The notes under the pieces: model-generated | What the model was told of the DNA's origin: nothing | The model's input: only the letters and a program-made list of their open reading frames with translations | The model's database searches: none | In this document: positions 41,826 to 50,869 of the stretch, piece by piece | Layout: each line of letters starts with the position of its first letter | How positions within the stretch are numbered: position 1 is the first letter of the stretch | Program-made: the position numbers and the translations under genes | NCBI RefSeq assembly: GCF_036227205.1 | Contig: NZ_CP109442.1 | Coordinates: forward strand, 4,960,001-5,024,000 | Length of the DNA stretch: 64,000 bases | Source: Amycolatopsis sp. NBC_01480 | GTDB lineage: Bacteria > Actinomycetota > Actinomycetes > Mycobacteriales > Pseudonocardiaceae | Reading direction: 5' to 3'

Positions 41826-43601
41826 GTGACCGCTCCACCTTGGCTCGAAGTGCTCGACGAGACCTTGGACGCCTGCCGGACGCACGGCCGCGAGGACCTG
41901 GCCCTACGCCTTCGCCGCCGCCGGGACCGGCCGTCCGGGGGGACCCGGGTTGCCGTGCTCGGCTTTCCGAAGCAGGGCAAGGGGTATCTCGTCAACGCGG
42001 TGCTCAACGCGCCGGTCTGCGCGGTCGGTGACGCGCCGACCCCGGCGGTGCCGGTCGAGATCGGTTACGCCGCCGAGCCCGCCGCGACGCTGGTCGGGCG
42101 CGCCGATGAGCGCATCCCGGTCGCCCTCGAGCGGCTGACCGGTGAAATCGGCGCGCGGCCCACGGGATCGTTGCGCCGCGTGGAAGTGGGCGTCCCGCGT
42201 GAGCTGCTTTCCGCGGGGCTGGTGCTCATCGACACCCCCGCCATCGGCGATCCCCGCTCGGCCCGCACGGCCGCCGCGCTCGACGTACTCGCCGAGGCCG
42301 ACGCCGTGATCCTCGTTTCCGACGCCACCACGCCGCTCAGCCCGGCCGAGCTGGCGCTGGCCCACCACGTCCGCACCTGGTGCCCGCACGTGCTCCTGGC
42401 CCTGACCAAGGTCGACGTCTGCCCGAGCTGGCGCGCGGTCGCCGAGGAGGACCGCACGGCGCTGTCCGGCGCCGGGATCGACGCGCGGGTGCTGCCCATC
42501 TCGGCCACAGTCCGCCAGGCGGCGGCGAAAACGGGGGACCAGGAGCTGAATGCCCGCTCCGGTTTCCCGGAACTGCTGTCGTGGATCGCCGAACAGGTCG
42601 CGCGGCCCGCGGACCGGTCGAACGCGCTGCTCGCCGCGGTGAGCGTGCGGGCCGCGGCCGCGGAGCTGGTCGAGACGCTGCGCACGCGCGCCGAGATGGC
42701 GGTGAAGGACGCCGGCGTCGACCAGACCACCTTGCTGCACCGCGCCCAGCGCAAGGCCGACGACCTGCGCAAGCGCAACACCCGCTGGCAGAACCTGCTG
42801 TCCGACGAGATCGCCGACCTGATGTCGGACGCCGAGTTCGACCTGCGCGAGCGGACCCGGCACATCGTCGAGGTGATCGACGAGACCTTCGACCGCGGCG
42901 ACCCGCTCAAGGTGTGGGACGAGTTCGGGCCGTGGCTCGACGACACGCTCGTCAAGGCCGTGGAGACGAACTACCGCTGGGCCGCCGAGCGGGCGGAGTG
43001 GATCGCGCAGGCCGTCGCGGTGAGCTTCGGGGAGCAGTACGAGCAGCCGGACCTGCAGTTCGTCGACGCCGACGCCGAGTTGATCGGCGAGGTCCGCCAG
43101 CCGCGCATCGAAGCGTTCAAGATCGGCCAGAAGATGTTCACCGGCCTGCGCGGCTCCTACGGCGGTGTGCTGATGTTCGGCCTGATCACGAACATCAGCA
43201 TGGGGCTGGGCATGTTCAACCCGGTTTCGGCGGCCGCGGGTGTGGCGTTCGCCGCCAAGACGATCAGCGACGAGGGCGGCATGCGGCGGCAGCGGCGGCA
43301 GGCCGTGGCGAAGATGACCGCCCAGCGCCACGTCGATGACGTCTTCCTGCGTTTCAGCAAGGACTGCCGCGACGCGATCCGTGGGGTGCAACGGAAACTG
43401 CGGGACCACTTCACCGCGCTGGCGGACGAGCTGTCCGAGCAGCTGGCGAAGGAGCGCGAGATGATCATCGCGGGCTCGGCGGAGCGGGAACGCCGGACTG
43501 CCCGGCTGCGGGGGGAGATCGAGCGGCTCGCCTCACTGCACCAGCGCGCCGGGGAACTGGGCCTGCTCGCGGGCCGCGCGCCACGGGAGCTGCCCGCGTG
43601 A
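41826..43601 (+). CDS. iniA: IniA-like dynamin-family GTPase
   Basis: This 591-residue protein (GTG start at 41826; an upstream in-frame ATG would fall in iniB) is a bacterial dynamin-like protein. G1 reads LGFPKQGKGYLVN, with Gly where the Ser/Thr of GxxxxGK(S/T) is expected. A switch region TPAVPVEIGY, G3-like LIDTPAIGD and G4 LTKVD follow. Long helices and a hydrophobic paddle-like segment (GLITNISMGLGMFNPVSAAA) complete the fold. In mycobacteria IniA remodels membranes during cell-wall stress. The atypical P-loop may weaken GTP hydrolysis. The stop overlaps the iniC start (GTGA). Confidence 0.85.
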   Translation: MTAPPWLEVLDETLDACRTHGREDLALRLRRRRDRPSGGTRVAVLGFPKQGKGYLVNAVLNAPVCAVGDAPTPAVPVEIGYAAEPAATLVGRADERIPVALERLTGEIGARPTGSLRRVEVGVPRELLSAGLVLIDTPAIGDPRSARTAAALDVLAEADAVILVSDATTPLSPAELALAHHVRTWCPHVLLALTKVDVCPSWRAVAEEDRTALSGAGIDARVLPISATVRQAAAKTGDQELNARSGFPELLSWIAEQVARPADRSNALLAAVSVRAAAAELVETLRTRAEMAVKDAGVDQTTLLHRAQRKADDLRKRNTRWQNLLSDEIADLMSDAEFDLRERTRHIVEVIDETFDRGDPLKVWDEFGPWLDDTLVKAVETNYRWAAERAEWIAQAVAVSFGEQYEQPDLQFVDADAELIGEVRQPRIEAFKIGQKMFTGLRGSYGGVLMFGLITNISMGLGMFNPVSAAAGVAFAAKTISDEGGMRRQRRQAVAKMTAQRHVDDVFLRFSKDCRDAIRGVQRKLRDHFTALADELSEQLAKEREMIIAGSAERERRTARLRGEIERLASLHQRAGELGLLAGRAPRELPA

Positions 43602-44797
43602 CCGAGGATGTCCGCGGCCTGCTGGCCGACGCTTTTTCGCTCTACCGCGACAGTCCGCGCGCGGCCGGGCTGCTGCGCGAGGCGCTGGAGCACCTCGAAC
43701 AGCCGCTGCGCGTCGGCATCACCGGCGCGGCCGGCACCGGGAAGTCGACGCTCGCGGCGGCGCTCGGCGACTGGCCGACGCGGGCGTTGCGCGATCTCGC
43801 GCTGATCGACGACCCGGCGCCGGGCACGCTCACCGATGCCACCGTCCGGCTGTTCCGGCACCTCGAGCCGGACGAGCTGGCGGCGGCGCTTCCCACGCCG
43901 CGGTCGGCGTTCGCGCGCCAGACGGCTGTGGACACGGTCCTGGTGCTCGCGCGCGCCGATGAGATGGGCGCGGGCCGTATCGACGCGCTTCTCACCGCGA
44001 AGCAGCTCGCACGGCGCGCGTGGCGCGAAGACCCGCTGTGCAGCGGTTCCCAGGGCGTGATCGCCGTCGCCGGTCAGCTCGCGTACGGGGCGCACGCGTT
44101 CGACGACGACGAGTTCGAGCTGCTGGCCGCGTTCGCCGCCGTGCCGCGCGAAGAGCTGGAGCGGTACCTGATTTCGGTGGACTCCTTCACCGATCCGGCA
44201 TTCCCGGGCCCGGTGTCGGTGGACACGCGGCGCTCGCTCGTGTCGCGCTTCGGGCTCTTCGGCGTACGGCTGGCGCTCACCCTGATCCGCACGGGCTCCG
44301 ACAGCCAGATGAAGCTCTCCGCGGAACTGGTGCGCCGCAGCGGGTTGGGTGAGCTTCGTGACACGATTGCCGGCTGCTTCGCCGCGCGCGCCGACGCGTT
44401 GAAGGCGCGCACCGCGGTGATCCGGCTGGAAACCGTGCTGCAGGCCGAACCCCGCCCGCACGGCGACCGGCTGGCCGCGCGCGTCGAGCGATTCGCCGCC
44501 ACCGCGCACGACTTCCGCGAGCTGCGCCTGATCGCCGACATCCGCGGCGGCCGGACCGCGCTGACCGGCGAGCCGGCGGAGGAGGCGGTGCAGCTGCTGG
44601 GCGCGCAGGGCACGGCGCCGGAGGAACGGCTGGGCCTCGCCCCCGACGCCGACCCGCGCGAGGTCTACGCCGCGGGCATCGACGCCGTCCGCCGCTGGCG
44701 CCACGAAGCCGAGCGCCCGGACCGCCCGCCGGCCGAGCGCGCCGCCGCACACGTGGTGGTGCGCAGCGCGGAGGGCTTGCTGGCGCTGTTCGCCTGA
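43598..44797 (+). CDS. iniC: IniC-like dynamin-family partner
   Basis: This 399-residue protein begins with a GTG overlapping the iniA stop. It has a normal P-loop (GITGAAGTGKSTLAAAL), a switch/G3 region LALIDDPAPG, a G4-like VLARADEMG and a helical second half (YEELERYLISVDSF-like and FRELRLIADIRGGRTAL). IniC is the usual partner of IniA, presumably forming a heteromeric membrane-remodelling machine. Here its P-loop is canonical while that of IniA is not. Confidence 0.85.
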   Translation: MTEDVRGLLADAFSLYRDSPRAAGLLREALEHLEQPLRVGITGAAGTGKSTLAAALGDWPTRALRDLALIDDPAPGTLTDATVRLFRHLEPDELAAALPTPRSAFARQTAVDTVLVLARADEMGAGRIDALLTAKQLARRAWREDPLCSGSQGVIAVAGQLAYGAHAFDDDEFELLAAFAAVPREELERYLISVDSFTDPAFPGPVSVDTRRSLVSRFGLFGVRLALTLIRTGSDSQMKLSAELVRRSGLGELRDTIAGCFAARADALKARTAVIRLETVLQAEPRPHGDRLAARVERFAATAHDFRELRLIADIRGGRTALTGEPAEEAVQLLGAQGTAPEERLGLAPDADPREVYAAGIDAVRRWRHEAERPDRPPAERAAAHVVVRSAEGLLALFA

Positions 44798-44801
44798 ACT
44801 G

Positions 44802-44847
44802 CTCGTGAGTGTTCATGACGGTTCTAACCGGCATGAACACTCACGAG
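44802..44847. repeat. Long intergenic palindrome, family 1, between convergent genes
   Basis: CTCGTGAGTGTTCATG at 44802-44817 pairs perfectly with its complement at 44832-44847, with an inner ACGGTTnnAACCG-like core. The same design with the same core occurs at 54050-54099. It sits between the convergent iniC and oxidoreductase genes and could terminate both. Confidence 0.75.
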
Positions 44848-44850
44848 TCG

Positions 44851-45252
44851 TCAGGCGTTGCCGAGCACGCGCCGGACGGCGATCTCCAGCACCACTCGCT
44901 GCGGGTTCGGCTTGGGCTGGCGATACCGGGCGGCGTAACGGTTTTCCGCGTCCGTGACCGACGCCGGATCGTCCTTGAGCGTCATGCGTCCCTCCAAAGT
45001 GGACCAGCGCGGCCCCTCCAGCTGGCAGACGGCGGCGGCGACGCCGGCCTCCCCGGCCGCGCGGACGAGCTTCGCCTTGTGCGAGCCGTCGAACGTGATG
45101 ACCCGGGCGATGCCCGTCTCGAAGTCGACGGTGACCCCGACGGCGACGACGTGCGGGGTCCCGTCGGGCCGGACCGTGGTGAGGCTGGCCAGGCGGCGTT
45201 CGGTCCAGAACAGGCGGAAGTCCTCGCCGCGGTCCGTGAGGTCGATCTTCAT
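44851..45252 (-). CDS. PPOX-class (F420/FMN) oxidoreductase
   Basis: This is a 133-residue protein from the ATG at 45252. The split-barrel flavin-binding pattern is clear: FWTERRLASLTTVRPDGTPHVVAVG, ARVITFDGSHKAKLVRAAGE, VCQLEGPRWSTLEGRM and a C-terminal AARYRQPKPNPQRVVLEI. Actinobacterial members of this size bind F420 or FMN and reduce unknown substrates. Convergent with iniC. Confidence 0.85.
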   Translation of the reverse strand: MKIDLTDRGEDFRLFWTERRLASLTTVRPDGTPHVVAVGVTVDFETGIARVITFDGSHKAKLVRAAGEAGVAAAVCQLEGPRWSTLEGRMTLKDDPASVTDAENRYAARYRQPKPNPQRVVLEIAVRRVLGNA

Positions 45253-45268
45253 GAGGCCACGGTATCGG

Positions 45269-46498
45269 TTACCCCGCCGCGGCCGTTTTCGCCTGCGCTG
45301 ACGGGTTTTTCGCGGCGCGGCCGTGCCCGGAGCCGGCGAAGGCTCGCCTGACCAGCGGGCGCAGGGTCCGAGACTGGATGGCGCGCATGACAAAGGCGTT
45401 GAGCCAGATGCCCCGCCTGGTTTTCGGGGCCGCGGCGGCCACCCGGCCGGGCGGGAGCTGCTGCGCGGAGGTGACACGAGGGCGCATCGCCGCCTCGAAC
45501 GCCGCCAGCGCGGCGGGCACGGCGTCGGCACCGGAGTGTGCGCGCAGCGCGGCCGCCAGTTCGGCCGCGCCACGCAGGGCCAGCGCGGTGCCGAGCCCGC
45601 TGAGGGGACTGGAGGACCAGGCGCTGTCGCCGAGCAGGACCACGTGACCGTCGTGCCAACGAGGCATGTGCACCTGGTCGAACGTGTCCAGGGCGAAATC
45701 GTCGGCGTCGCGCGCCGCGGCCAGGAATTCCTTCGCGCGCCAGCCGACGCCGGCGAAAGTGCGCTCCAGCAAGGCGATCTGGGCCTCGCGGTCGTGGCGG
45801 GACGGCAGCGTCCCGGCGGCGGCGAAAGTCAGGCCGACCTCCTGCTGGCCGGGGTGGCCCGGCCGAGCCTTGACCGAACGGCCGCCGGGCGCGTTGTGCA
45901 TCAGGAACCAGCCGTCCAGCCGGGGTGTGCCGGGCTTTTCGGTGATGGTGAACCAGGCGTGCGCGAGGCTCAGCGGCTTGCGGTACGCCTCCTCGGGGCC
46001 GAACCGCAGCGCGCGCACCTTGGAGTGCGCGCCGTCCGCGCCGACCACCAGGTCGAACTCCTCCTCGCCGCCGGTGCGGAACCGGGCCAGCACGCGATTT
46101 CCCCGGTCCTGGAGCGCTTCCACGGTTTCGCCGAAGCGGTGGGTCACGCCGGGGCCGGCCGCGTCGTGGATGATCCGGGCGAGGTCGGTGCGCAGCAGCT
46201 CCTCCTTCGACACCAGGCCCTGGCCGCCGAACGCCTCCACCGGCATCGCGGCCAGCCGCCATCCGCGCGCGGTGATCCACGCCGCCCCGGCCTGCGGTAT
46301 CAGGCAGCCGAGCGCCTGCTCCAGCAGGCCCGCCTGTGCCAGCACCTCGCGGCTGTCGCCGCGCAGGTCCACGGTCTGGCCGCCCTTGCGCGGGGCCGGG
46401 GCGATCTCGGCCACTGTCACCGCCCAGCCGTCCCGCTCCAGCAACAGGGCGAGCGTGTCCCCCGCGATTCCCCCACCGACGACCAGTGCACGTGCCAT
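45269..46498 (-). CDS. FAD-dependent monooxygenase (UbiH/PHBH class)
   Basis: This 409-residue protein is preceded by GGGAGG. It has the FAD dinucleotide motif ALVVGGGIAGDTLALLLERDG, the DG motif LVVGADGAHSKVR, and the GD motif HVVLLGDSAWSSSPLSGLG, where flavin monooxygenases usually have GDAAH-P. It would hydroxylate an aromatic or polyketide-like substrate using NAD(P)H. A TetR gene is transcribed divergently 99 bases away, suggesting substrate-induced expression and a resistance or detoxification role. Confidence 0.85.
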   Translation of the reverse strand: MARALVVGGGIAGDTLALLLERDGWAVTVAEIAPAPRKGGQTVDLRGDSREVLAQAGLLEQALGCLIPQAGAAWITARGWRLAAMPVEAFGGQGLVSKEELLRTDLARIIHDAAGPGVTHRFGETVEALQDRGNRVLARFRTGGEEEFDLVVGADGAHSKVRALRFGPEEAYRKPLSLAHAWFTITEKPGTPRLDGWFLMHNAPGGRSVKARPGHPGQQEVGLTFAAAGTLPSRHDREAQIALLERTFAGVGWRAKEFLAAARDADDFALDTFDQVHMPRWHDGHVVLLGDSAWSSSPLSGLGTALALRGAAELAAALRAHSGADAVPAALAAFEAAMRPRVTSAQQLPPGRVAAAAPKTRRGIWLNAFVMRAIQSRTLRPLVRRAFAGSGHGRAAKNPSAQAKTAAAG

Positions 46499-46524
46499 GA
46501 CCTGTCCCTCCCTGCCGCGCCATT

Positions 46525-46575
46525 GATGCGAACGTTTCGCGTTAACGGTAGACCCGACGAACGTGCTAACGCAAG
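46525..46575. promoter_or_regulatory. Possible TetR operator between divergent genes
   Basis: The intergenic stretch contains CGTTAACG (46540-46547) within AACGTTTCGCGTTAACGG and a related CGTGCTAACGC about 16 bases on. Such half-symmetric sites between a TetR gene and its target are typical operators. The exact site is uncertain. Confidence 0.4.
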
Positions 46576-46597
46576 AGATTCGCGGTAGTGTGCCGGC

Positions 46598-47185
46598 ATG
46601 GCGCAGGCGACAGGGGTGACCCGACCCGGCGGGCGGACTGCCCGCACCCGCGAGGCCGTGCACGCGGCAACCCGCGAGCTGCTGGCCGAATCCGAGGACG
46701 GCACGGTCGAGATCGCCGAGGTGGCGGCCCGGTCCGGGGTGCACGTCGCGACGATCTACCGGCGCTGGCGCACTGCTGAGGGCCTGGTCATCGACACGAT
46801 CGTCGACGAGCTGGCCACCCGCTCACCGCTGCCCGCGACCGGCGACCTGCGCGCCGACCTGCTCACCTGGGCCACCAAGCTGCTCGACGGCCTCCGCAAG
46901 CCGGTCCAGCTGACCCTGGCCCGCGCGATGATCCGGGCGGGCGAGGCCGGCGAACAGGGCTCGGACGACGTCGCCCGGTTCTCCGAGCCCCGCATCCGCG
47001 AGATCGAGGCCATGCTGAAGGCCAGCGACACGACCGCGATCGGCTGGCGCGACGTCTTCGAGATGGTGCTCGCCCCGGCGTACCTCTACGCGCTGATCTC
47101 CAGCCCGCTGGACCCGGCCGCCGACGCCGCCCGCCTGGTCGACAACCTCCTGGCCGTGCGCGACCAGCGCGCCGCGGCCGGCTGA
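46598..47185 (+). CDS. TetR-family transcriptional regulator
   Basis: This 195-residue protein has the N-terminal TetR helix-turn-helix (RTREAVHAATRELLAES, IAEVAARSGVHVATIYRRW) and a helical ligand-binding domain ending in AARLVDNLLAVR. It is divergent from the flavin monooxygenase gene and probably represses it and itself. Confidence 0.9.
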   Translation: MAQATGVTRPGGRTARTREAVHAATRELLAESEDGTVEIAEVAARSGVHVATIYRRWRTAEGLVIDTIVDELATRSPLPATGDLRADLLTWATKLLDGLRKPVQLTLARAMIRAGEAGEQGSDDVARFSEPRIREIEAMLKASDTTAIGWRDVFEMVLAPAYLYALISSPLDPAADAARLVDNLLAVRDQRAAAG

Positions 47186-47190
47186 ACCGG

Positions 47191-48171
47191 TTACGGCGTA
47201 GGGATTCGCGGCTCGAGGCCGGCGGCGCGGTAGATCCCGTCGATCACCGTCATCGTCTCCACGGCGTCTTCCGGCGGAGTGCTCACCGGGCCGTCGCGCA
47301 GCACCGCGTTCGCGAACGCGTCCAGCTGGTAGTCGTACGACGGGCGGTGCGGGAACCGTTCGACGCGCCGGCCGCCCGGGCCCCGGACCGAAAGGCGGTG
47401 CCACAGCTGCGGGGCCACCGGGTTGATCGCCCTCAGCTCGCCCCGGGAGCAGGTGACGCGGGCGGAAATGCGGAGCACGTCGGACGACCACAGGGAGCAG
47501 TGCATCCGCCCGGTGGCGCCGGTCGGGAACTGAAGGGCGGCCGTCATCGCACGGTCGATGCCGGGGGAGTGGAGCTTCGCGCTCGCGGAAACCACTTGCG
47601 GCGTCGAAGCGGCCAAGACGCGGGCCAGGTGGACGGCGTAACAACCCGCGTCCATCGTCGCGCCGCCGGCCAGCGGGAGGCTGTAGCGGATGTCGGAGAA
47701 GCGGGGCAACGGGAAGCTCACCGCGGTCTCGACGTGCAGCACCGAGCCCAGCTCACCCGAAGCCAGGATCTCCTCCATCCGCAGGGTGAAGGGGTGATAC
47801 CGGTAGTGGAACGCCTCCATCGCGACCAGGCCGGACTCCGCCGCTGCGCGCGCGACGGCGGCGGCCTCGTCCGCGTTGGCAGTAAAGGGTTTCTCGCACA
47901 GGACGTGCTTGCCCGCCTTCAGTGCGGCGAGCGTCCAGCGGCCGTGGAGACCGTTCGGGGTGGGGTTGTAAACGGCGTCCACCGACGGGTCCGCGAGGAG
48001 GTCTTCGTACGTCGCGTGCACCTTCGGGATGCCGTGTTTCGTGGCGAACTCGGCGGCCCGCTGCGGGTCGCGCGCCGCGATGGCCGCGACCTCCACCTCG
48101 GCATTGCCGCGCGCGGGCTTGACCAGCGCGCTCGGCACGATCCCGGCTGCTCCCAGCACTCCGATCCGCAT
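47191..48171 (-). CDS. Gfo/Idh/MocA-family oxidoreductase
   Basis: This 326-residue protein has an N-terminal Rossmann fold (RIGVLGAAGIVPSALVKPAR), the family motif KHVLCEKPFTANADEA and the substrate region MEAFHYRYHPF with GGATMDAGCYAVHLAR, where the D and H are catalytic-site candidates. These enzymes oxidise or reduce sugars or other alcohols with NAD(P). The substrate is unknown. It converges with the TetR gene five bases apart. Confidence 0.9.
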   Translation of the reverse strand: MRIGVLGAAGIVPSALVKPARGNAEVEVAAIAARDPQRAAEFATKHGIPKVHATYEDLLADPSVDAVYNPTPNGLHGRWTLAALKAGKHVLCEKPFTANADEAAAVARAAAESGLVAMEAFHYRYHPFTLRMEEILASGELGSVLHVETAVSFPLPRFSDIRYSLPLAGGATMDAGCYAVHLARVLAASTPQVVSASAKLHSPGIDRAMTAALQFPTGATGRMHCSLWSSDVLRISARVTCSRGELRAINPVAPQLWHRLSVRGPGGRRVERFPHRPSYDYQLDAFANAVLRDGPVSTPPEDAVETMTVIDGIYRAAGLEPRIPTP

Positions 48172-48269
48172 GCCGGAACCTTAGCGGTCCGGTGAATTTC
48201 AACTGACCGTTGACCTCTTCAACACAGAGTTGTACCGTTCGCGGCACCACGACGCCCTGGAGGTCCCCG

Positions 48270-49229
48270 ATGCCGTCGCCGTCCCGTACCCGCGCCTGGC
48301 AGGCCGCCCTGCTGGGTGGCGCCCTCGTCCTGGTCACCGCCGCCTGCGGGGGTGGTCCCGACGGCGCCGGCGGGTCGCCGGCCGCGGGGAACAGCCCGTC
48401 CGCCATCCCGGACAACACCGCGCTGATCACCGCCGTCAAGGCCGACCCGCAGCTCACGGCCGCGCTGCCGCCCGCCGTCGCGCAGGCCAAGACGCTGCAC
48501 CTGGCGTCCAACATCCAGTCGGCGCCGAACAACTTCTACTCGGCCGACGGCAAAACGCCGATCGGCTACGAGGTGGACCTGGCCAAGGCGGTCGGCGCGA
48601 AGCTCGGTGTGACCGTGGCGTACCAGGACATGGCGTTCGGCTCGCTGATCACCAGCCTGCAGTCCGGCCGGGTCGATCTGACCATGGCCGCGATGAACGA
48701 CACCAAGGAGCGCCAGCAGCAGATCGACTTCGTCGACTACTTCTCCTCCGGCATCACGATCATGGTGGCCAAGGGCAATCCCGACGGCATCACCGGGCCG
48801 GACACCCTGTGCGGCAAGAACGTCGCCGTCGTCCAGGGCACCAGCCACCAGAAGTTCGCCGCCGCGCAGAGCGAGAAGTGCACGCAGGCGGGCAAGCCGG
48901 CGATCACCGTCACGGCCACCGACAGCGACACGCAGAACCAGAACCAGCTGCGCACCCGCCGCGTCGCCGCGATCCTCAACGACCTGCCGAGCGCCGTCTA
49001 CATCTCGCGCACGGCGGGCGAGGGCAAGTTCTTCGAGGTCGTGCCCGGCCAGCCGATCGAGGGCGGCCCGTACGGCATCGGCTTCACCAAGGCCAACACG
49101 AAGCTGCGCGACGCCGTGAAGCAGGCGCTGCAGTCGCTGATCACCGACGGCACCTACGGCAAGATCCTCCAGTCCTGGGGTGTCGAGCAGGGCGCGGTGA
49201 AGGAGGCGGCCGTCAATGGCGGAAGCTGA
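48270..49229 (+). CDS. Amino-acid ABC transporter substrate-binding lipoprotein
   Basis: This 319-residue protein starts at the ATG at 48270 with GGAGG upstream. It has a lipoprotein signal with lipobox LVTAAC. The solute-binding protein family 3 fold shows in TPIGYEVDLAKAVGAKLGV, FGSLITSLQSGRVDLTMAAM, ERQQQIDFVDYF and DGTYGKILQSWGV. It captures a polar amino acid or related amine outside the cell. It is the first gene of a four-gene operon with permease, ATPase and PLP/regulator fusion; its end overlaps the permease start by 14 bases. Confidence 0.9.
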   Translation: MPSPSRTRAWQAALLGGALVLVTAACGGGPDGAGGSPAAGNSPSAIPDNTALITAVKADPQLTAALPPAVAQAKTLHLASNIQSAPNNFYSADGKTPIGYEVDLAKAVGAKLGVTVAYQDMAFGSLITSLQSGRVDLTMAAMNDTKERQQQIDFVDYFSSGITIMVAKGNPDGITGPDTLCGKNVAVVQGTSHQKFAAAQSEKCTQAGKPAITVTATDSDTQNQNQLRTRRVAAILNDLPSAVYISRTAGEGKFFEVVPGQPIEGGPYGIGFTKANTKLRDAVKQALQSLITDGTYGKILQSWGVEQGAVKEAAVNGGS

Positions 49230-50109
49230 GCCGCTGCCGATCGTCCGGCTGAAGCACTGGGGGCGCTGGGTCAGCGCCGTGGTCATCCTCGCGCTGCTGG
49301 TACTGCTCGGGTTCGCGCTCGCGCAGGCCCAGATCGAGTGGGGCTCGGTGCCGGACTTCGTGTTCTACCGCGTGATGGCGCTGGGCCTGCTCAACACCGT
49401 GGTGCTCGCGGTGATCTCGCAGGCGGTGGCGATCGTGCTCGGCATCCTGATCGCGTTGCTGCGCCGCAGCGCGAACCCGGTGGCGAAGTGGTTCGCGGCG
49501 GCCTACATCTGGCTGTTCCGCGGCTTGCCGGTGCTGCTGCAGATCCTGATCTGGTACAACCTCGCGCTGATCTTCCCGACCATCTCGATCCCGCTGCCGT
49601 TCGGCGGCTACCTGCTCCACGAGCAGACGAACGTGCTGATCAGCGCGTTCACCGCGGCCTTGCTCGGGCTGGCGCTCAACGAAAGCGCGTACATGGCCGA
49701 GATCGTCCGCGCCGGGCTGAACAGTGTCGACAGTGGACAGACGGAGGCGGCCAAGTCGATCGGCATGACCCCGGGCGCCACGCTGCGCCGCGTGGTGCTG
49801 CCGCAGGCCATGCGCGTGATCATCCCGCCCACCGGCAACGACTTCATCAACATGCTCAAGGGCACGTCGATGGCGTCGGTGATCGGCGTGACCGAGCTGA
49901 TCCACGCGGCCAACAACATCTCGTCCAACAACCTGCTGGTGATGGAGACGCTGATCGCGGCCGCGGTCTGGTACATGGTGGTGGTCACCGTCGCGGGCGT
50001 CGGCCAGCACTACCTGGAACGCGCGTTCGGCGCCTCGGACCGGGGTCCGGCGTCACGCGTGGGCAAGGCGTTGCGGGGAGTTCCGCTGGTGAGGAGTGCC
50101 CGTGTCTGA
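49216..50109 (+). CDS. Amino-acid ABC transporter permease (HisM type)
   Basis: This 297-residue membrane protein has the polar-amino-acid permease signature. TM1 is AVVILALLVLLGFALA. The EAA loop is ESAYMAEIVRAGLNSVDSGQ continuing TEAAKSIGMTPGATL, then LPQAMRVIIPPTGNDFINML. It forms a homodimeric channel with the ATPase encoded next. It starts inside the end of the binding-protein gene, so the genes are coupled. Confidence 0.92.
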   Translation: MAEAEPLPIVRLKHWGRWVSAVVILALLVLLGFALAQAQIEWGSVPDFVFYRVMALGLLNTVVLAVISQAVAIVLGILIALLRRSANPVAKWFAAAYIWLFRGLPVLLQILIWYNLALIFPTISIPLPFGGYLLHEQTNVLISAFTAALLGLALNESAYMAEIVRAGLNSVDSGQTEAAKSIGMTPGATLRRVVLPQAMRVIIPPTGNDFINMLKGTSMASVIGVTELIHAANNISSNNLLVMETLIAAAVWYMVVVTVAGVGQHYLERAFGASDRGPASRVGKALRGVPLVRSARV

Positions 50110-50869
50110 ACCACTGCTGCGTGCCGTGGGTGTGCGCAAGAGCTACGGGCACACGGAGGTGCTGAAAGGCATCGACCTGGAAGTCCACAAGGGACAGGTC
50201 GTCTGCCTGCTCGGGCCTTCGGGCGCGGGAAAGAGCACGTTCCTGCGCTGCCTGAACCACCTGGAGACGATCGACGCCGGGCAGGTGTGGGTCGACGGCG
50301 AGCCGATCGGCTTCAAGCTGCGCGGCGGGAAGCTGTACGAGCTGCGCGAGGCCGACGTCGCCCGCCAGCGCCGTGACATCGGCATGGTGTTCCAGCGGTT
50401 CAACCTGTTCGGCCACCGGACGGCGCTGGAGAACGTCGTCGAGGGGCCGATCCGGGTGCTCGGGGTGAAACCGGACCAGGCGCGCGCGGACGCCCTCGAG
50501 CTGCTGGACCGCGTCGGCCTCGCGCACCGCGCCGACGCCTTTCCGGCTCAGCTTTCGGGCGGGCAGCAGCAACGGGTCGCGATCGCGCGTTCGCTCGCGA
50601 TGAAGCCGAAGCTGATGCTGTTCGACGAGCCGACGTCGGCGCTCGACCCGGAGCTGGTGGGGGAGGTGCTCGCGGTGATGGGTACGTTGGCGCGGGAGGG
50701 GATGACGATGGTGGTCGTGACACACGAGATGGCCTTCGCCGCCGAGGCCGCCGACGAGGTGGTGTTCCTCGCCGACGGCGCGGTGGTCGAGACCGGCCCG
50801 CCGGACAAGGTGCTGAAGGCGCCGGAGCACGAGCGCACCCGCCAGTTCCTCGCGCGGGTCCTGTCGTGA
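50102..50869 (+). CDS. Amino-acid ABC transporter ATP-binding protein
   Basis: This 255-residue ATPase uses the GTG at 50102 with GGAG six bases upstream (an in-frame GTG at 50096 is too close). Walker A is LGPSGAGKSTFL, the Q-loop is GMVFQRFNLF, the signature is LSGGQQQRVAIARSLA, Walker B is LMLFDEPTSALDPE and the switch His is in VVTHEM. It drives import through the adjacent permease. The stop overlaps the next start (GTGA). Confidence 0.95.
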   Translation: MSEPLLRAVGVRKSYGHTEVLKGIDLEVHKGQVVCLLGPSGAGKSTFLRCLNHLETIDAGQVWVDGEPIGFKLRGGKLYELREADVARQRRDIGMVFQRFNLFGHRTALENVVEGPIRVLGVKPDQARADALELLDRVGLAHRADAFPAQLSGGQQQRVAIARSLAMKPKLMLFDEPTSALDPELVGEVLAVMGTLAREGMTMVVVTHEMAFAAEAADEVVFLADGAVVETGPPDKVLKAPEHERTRQFLARVLS

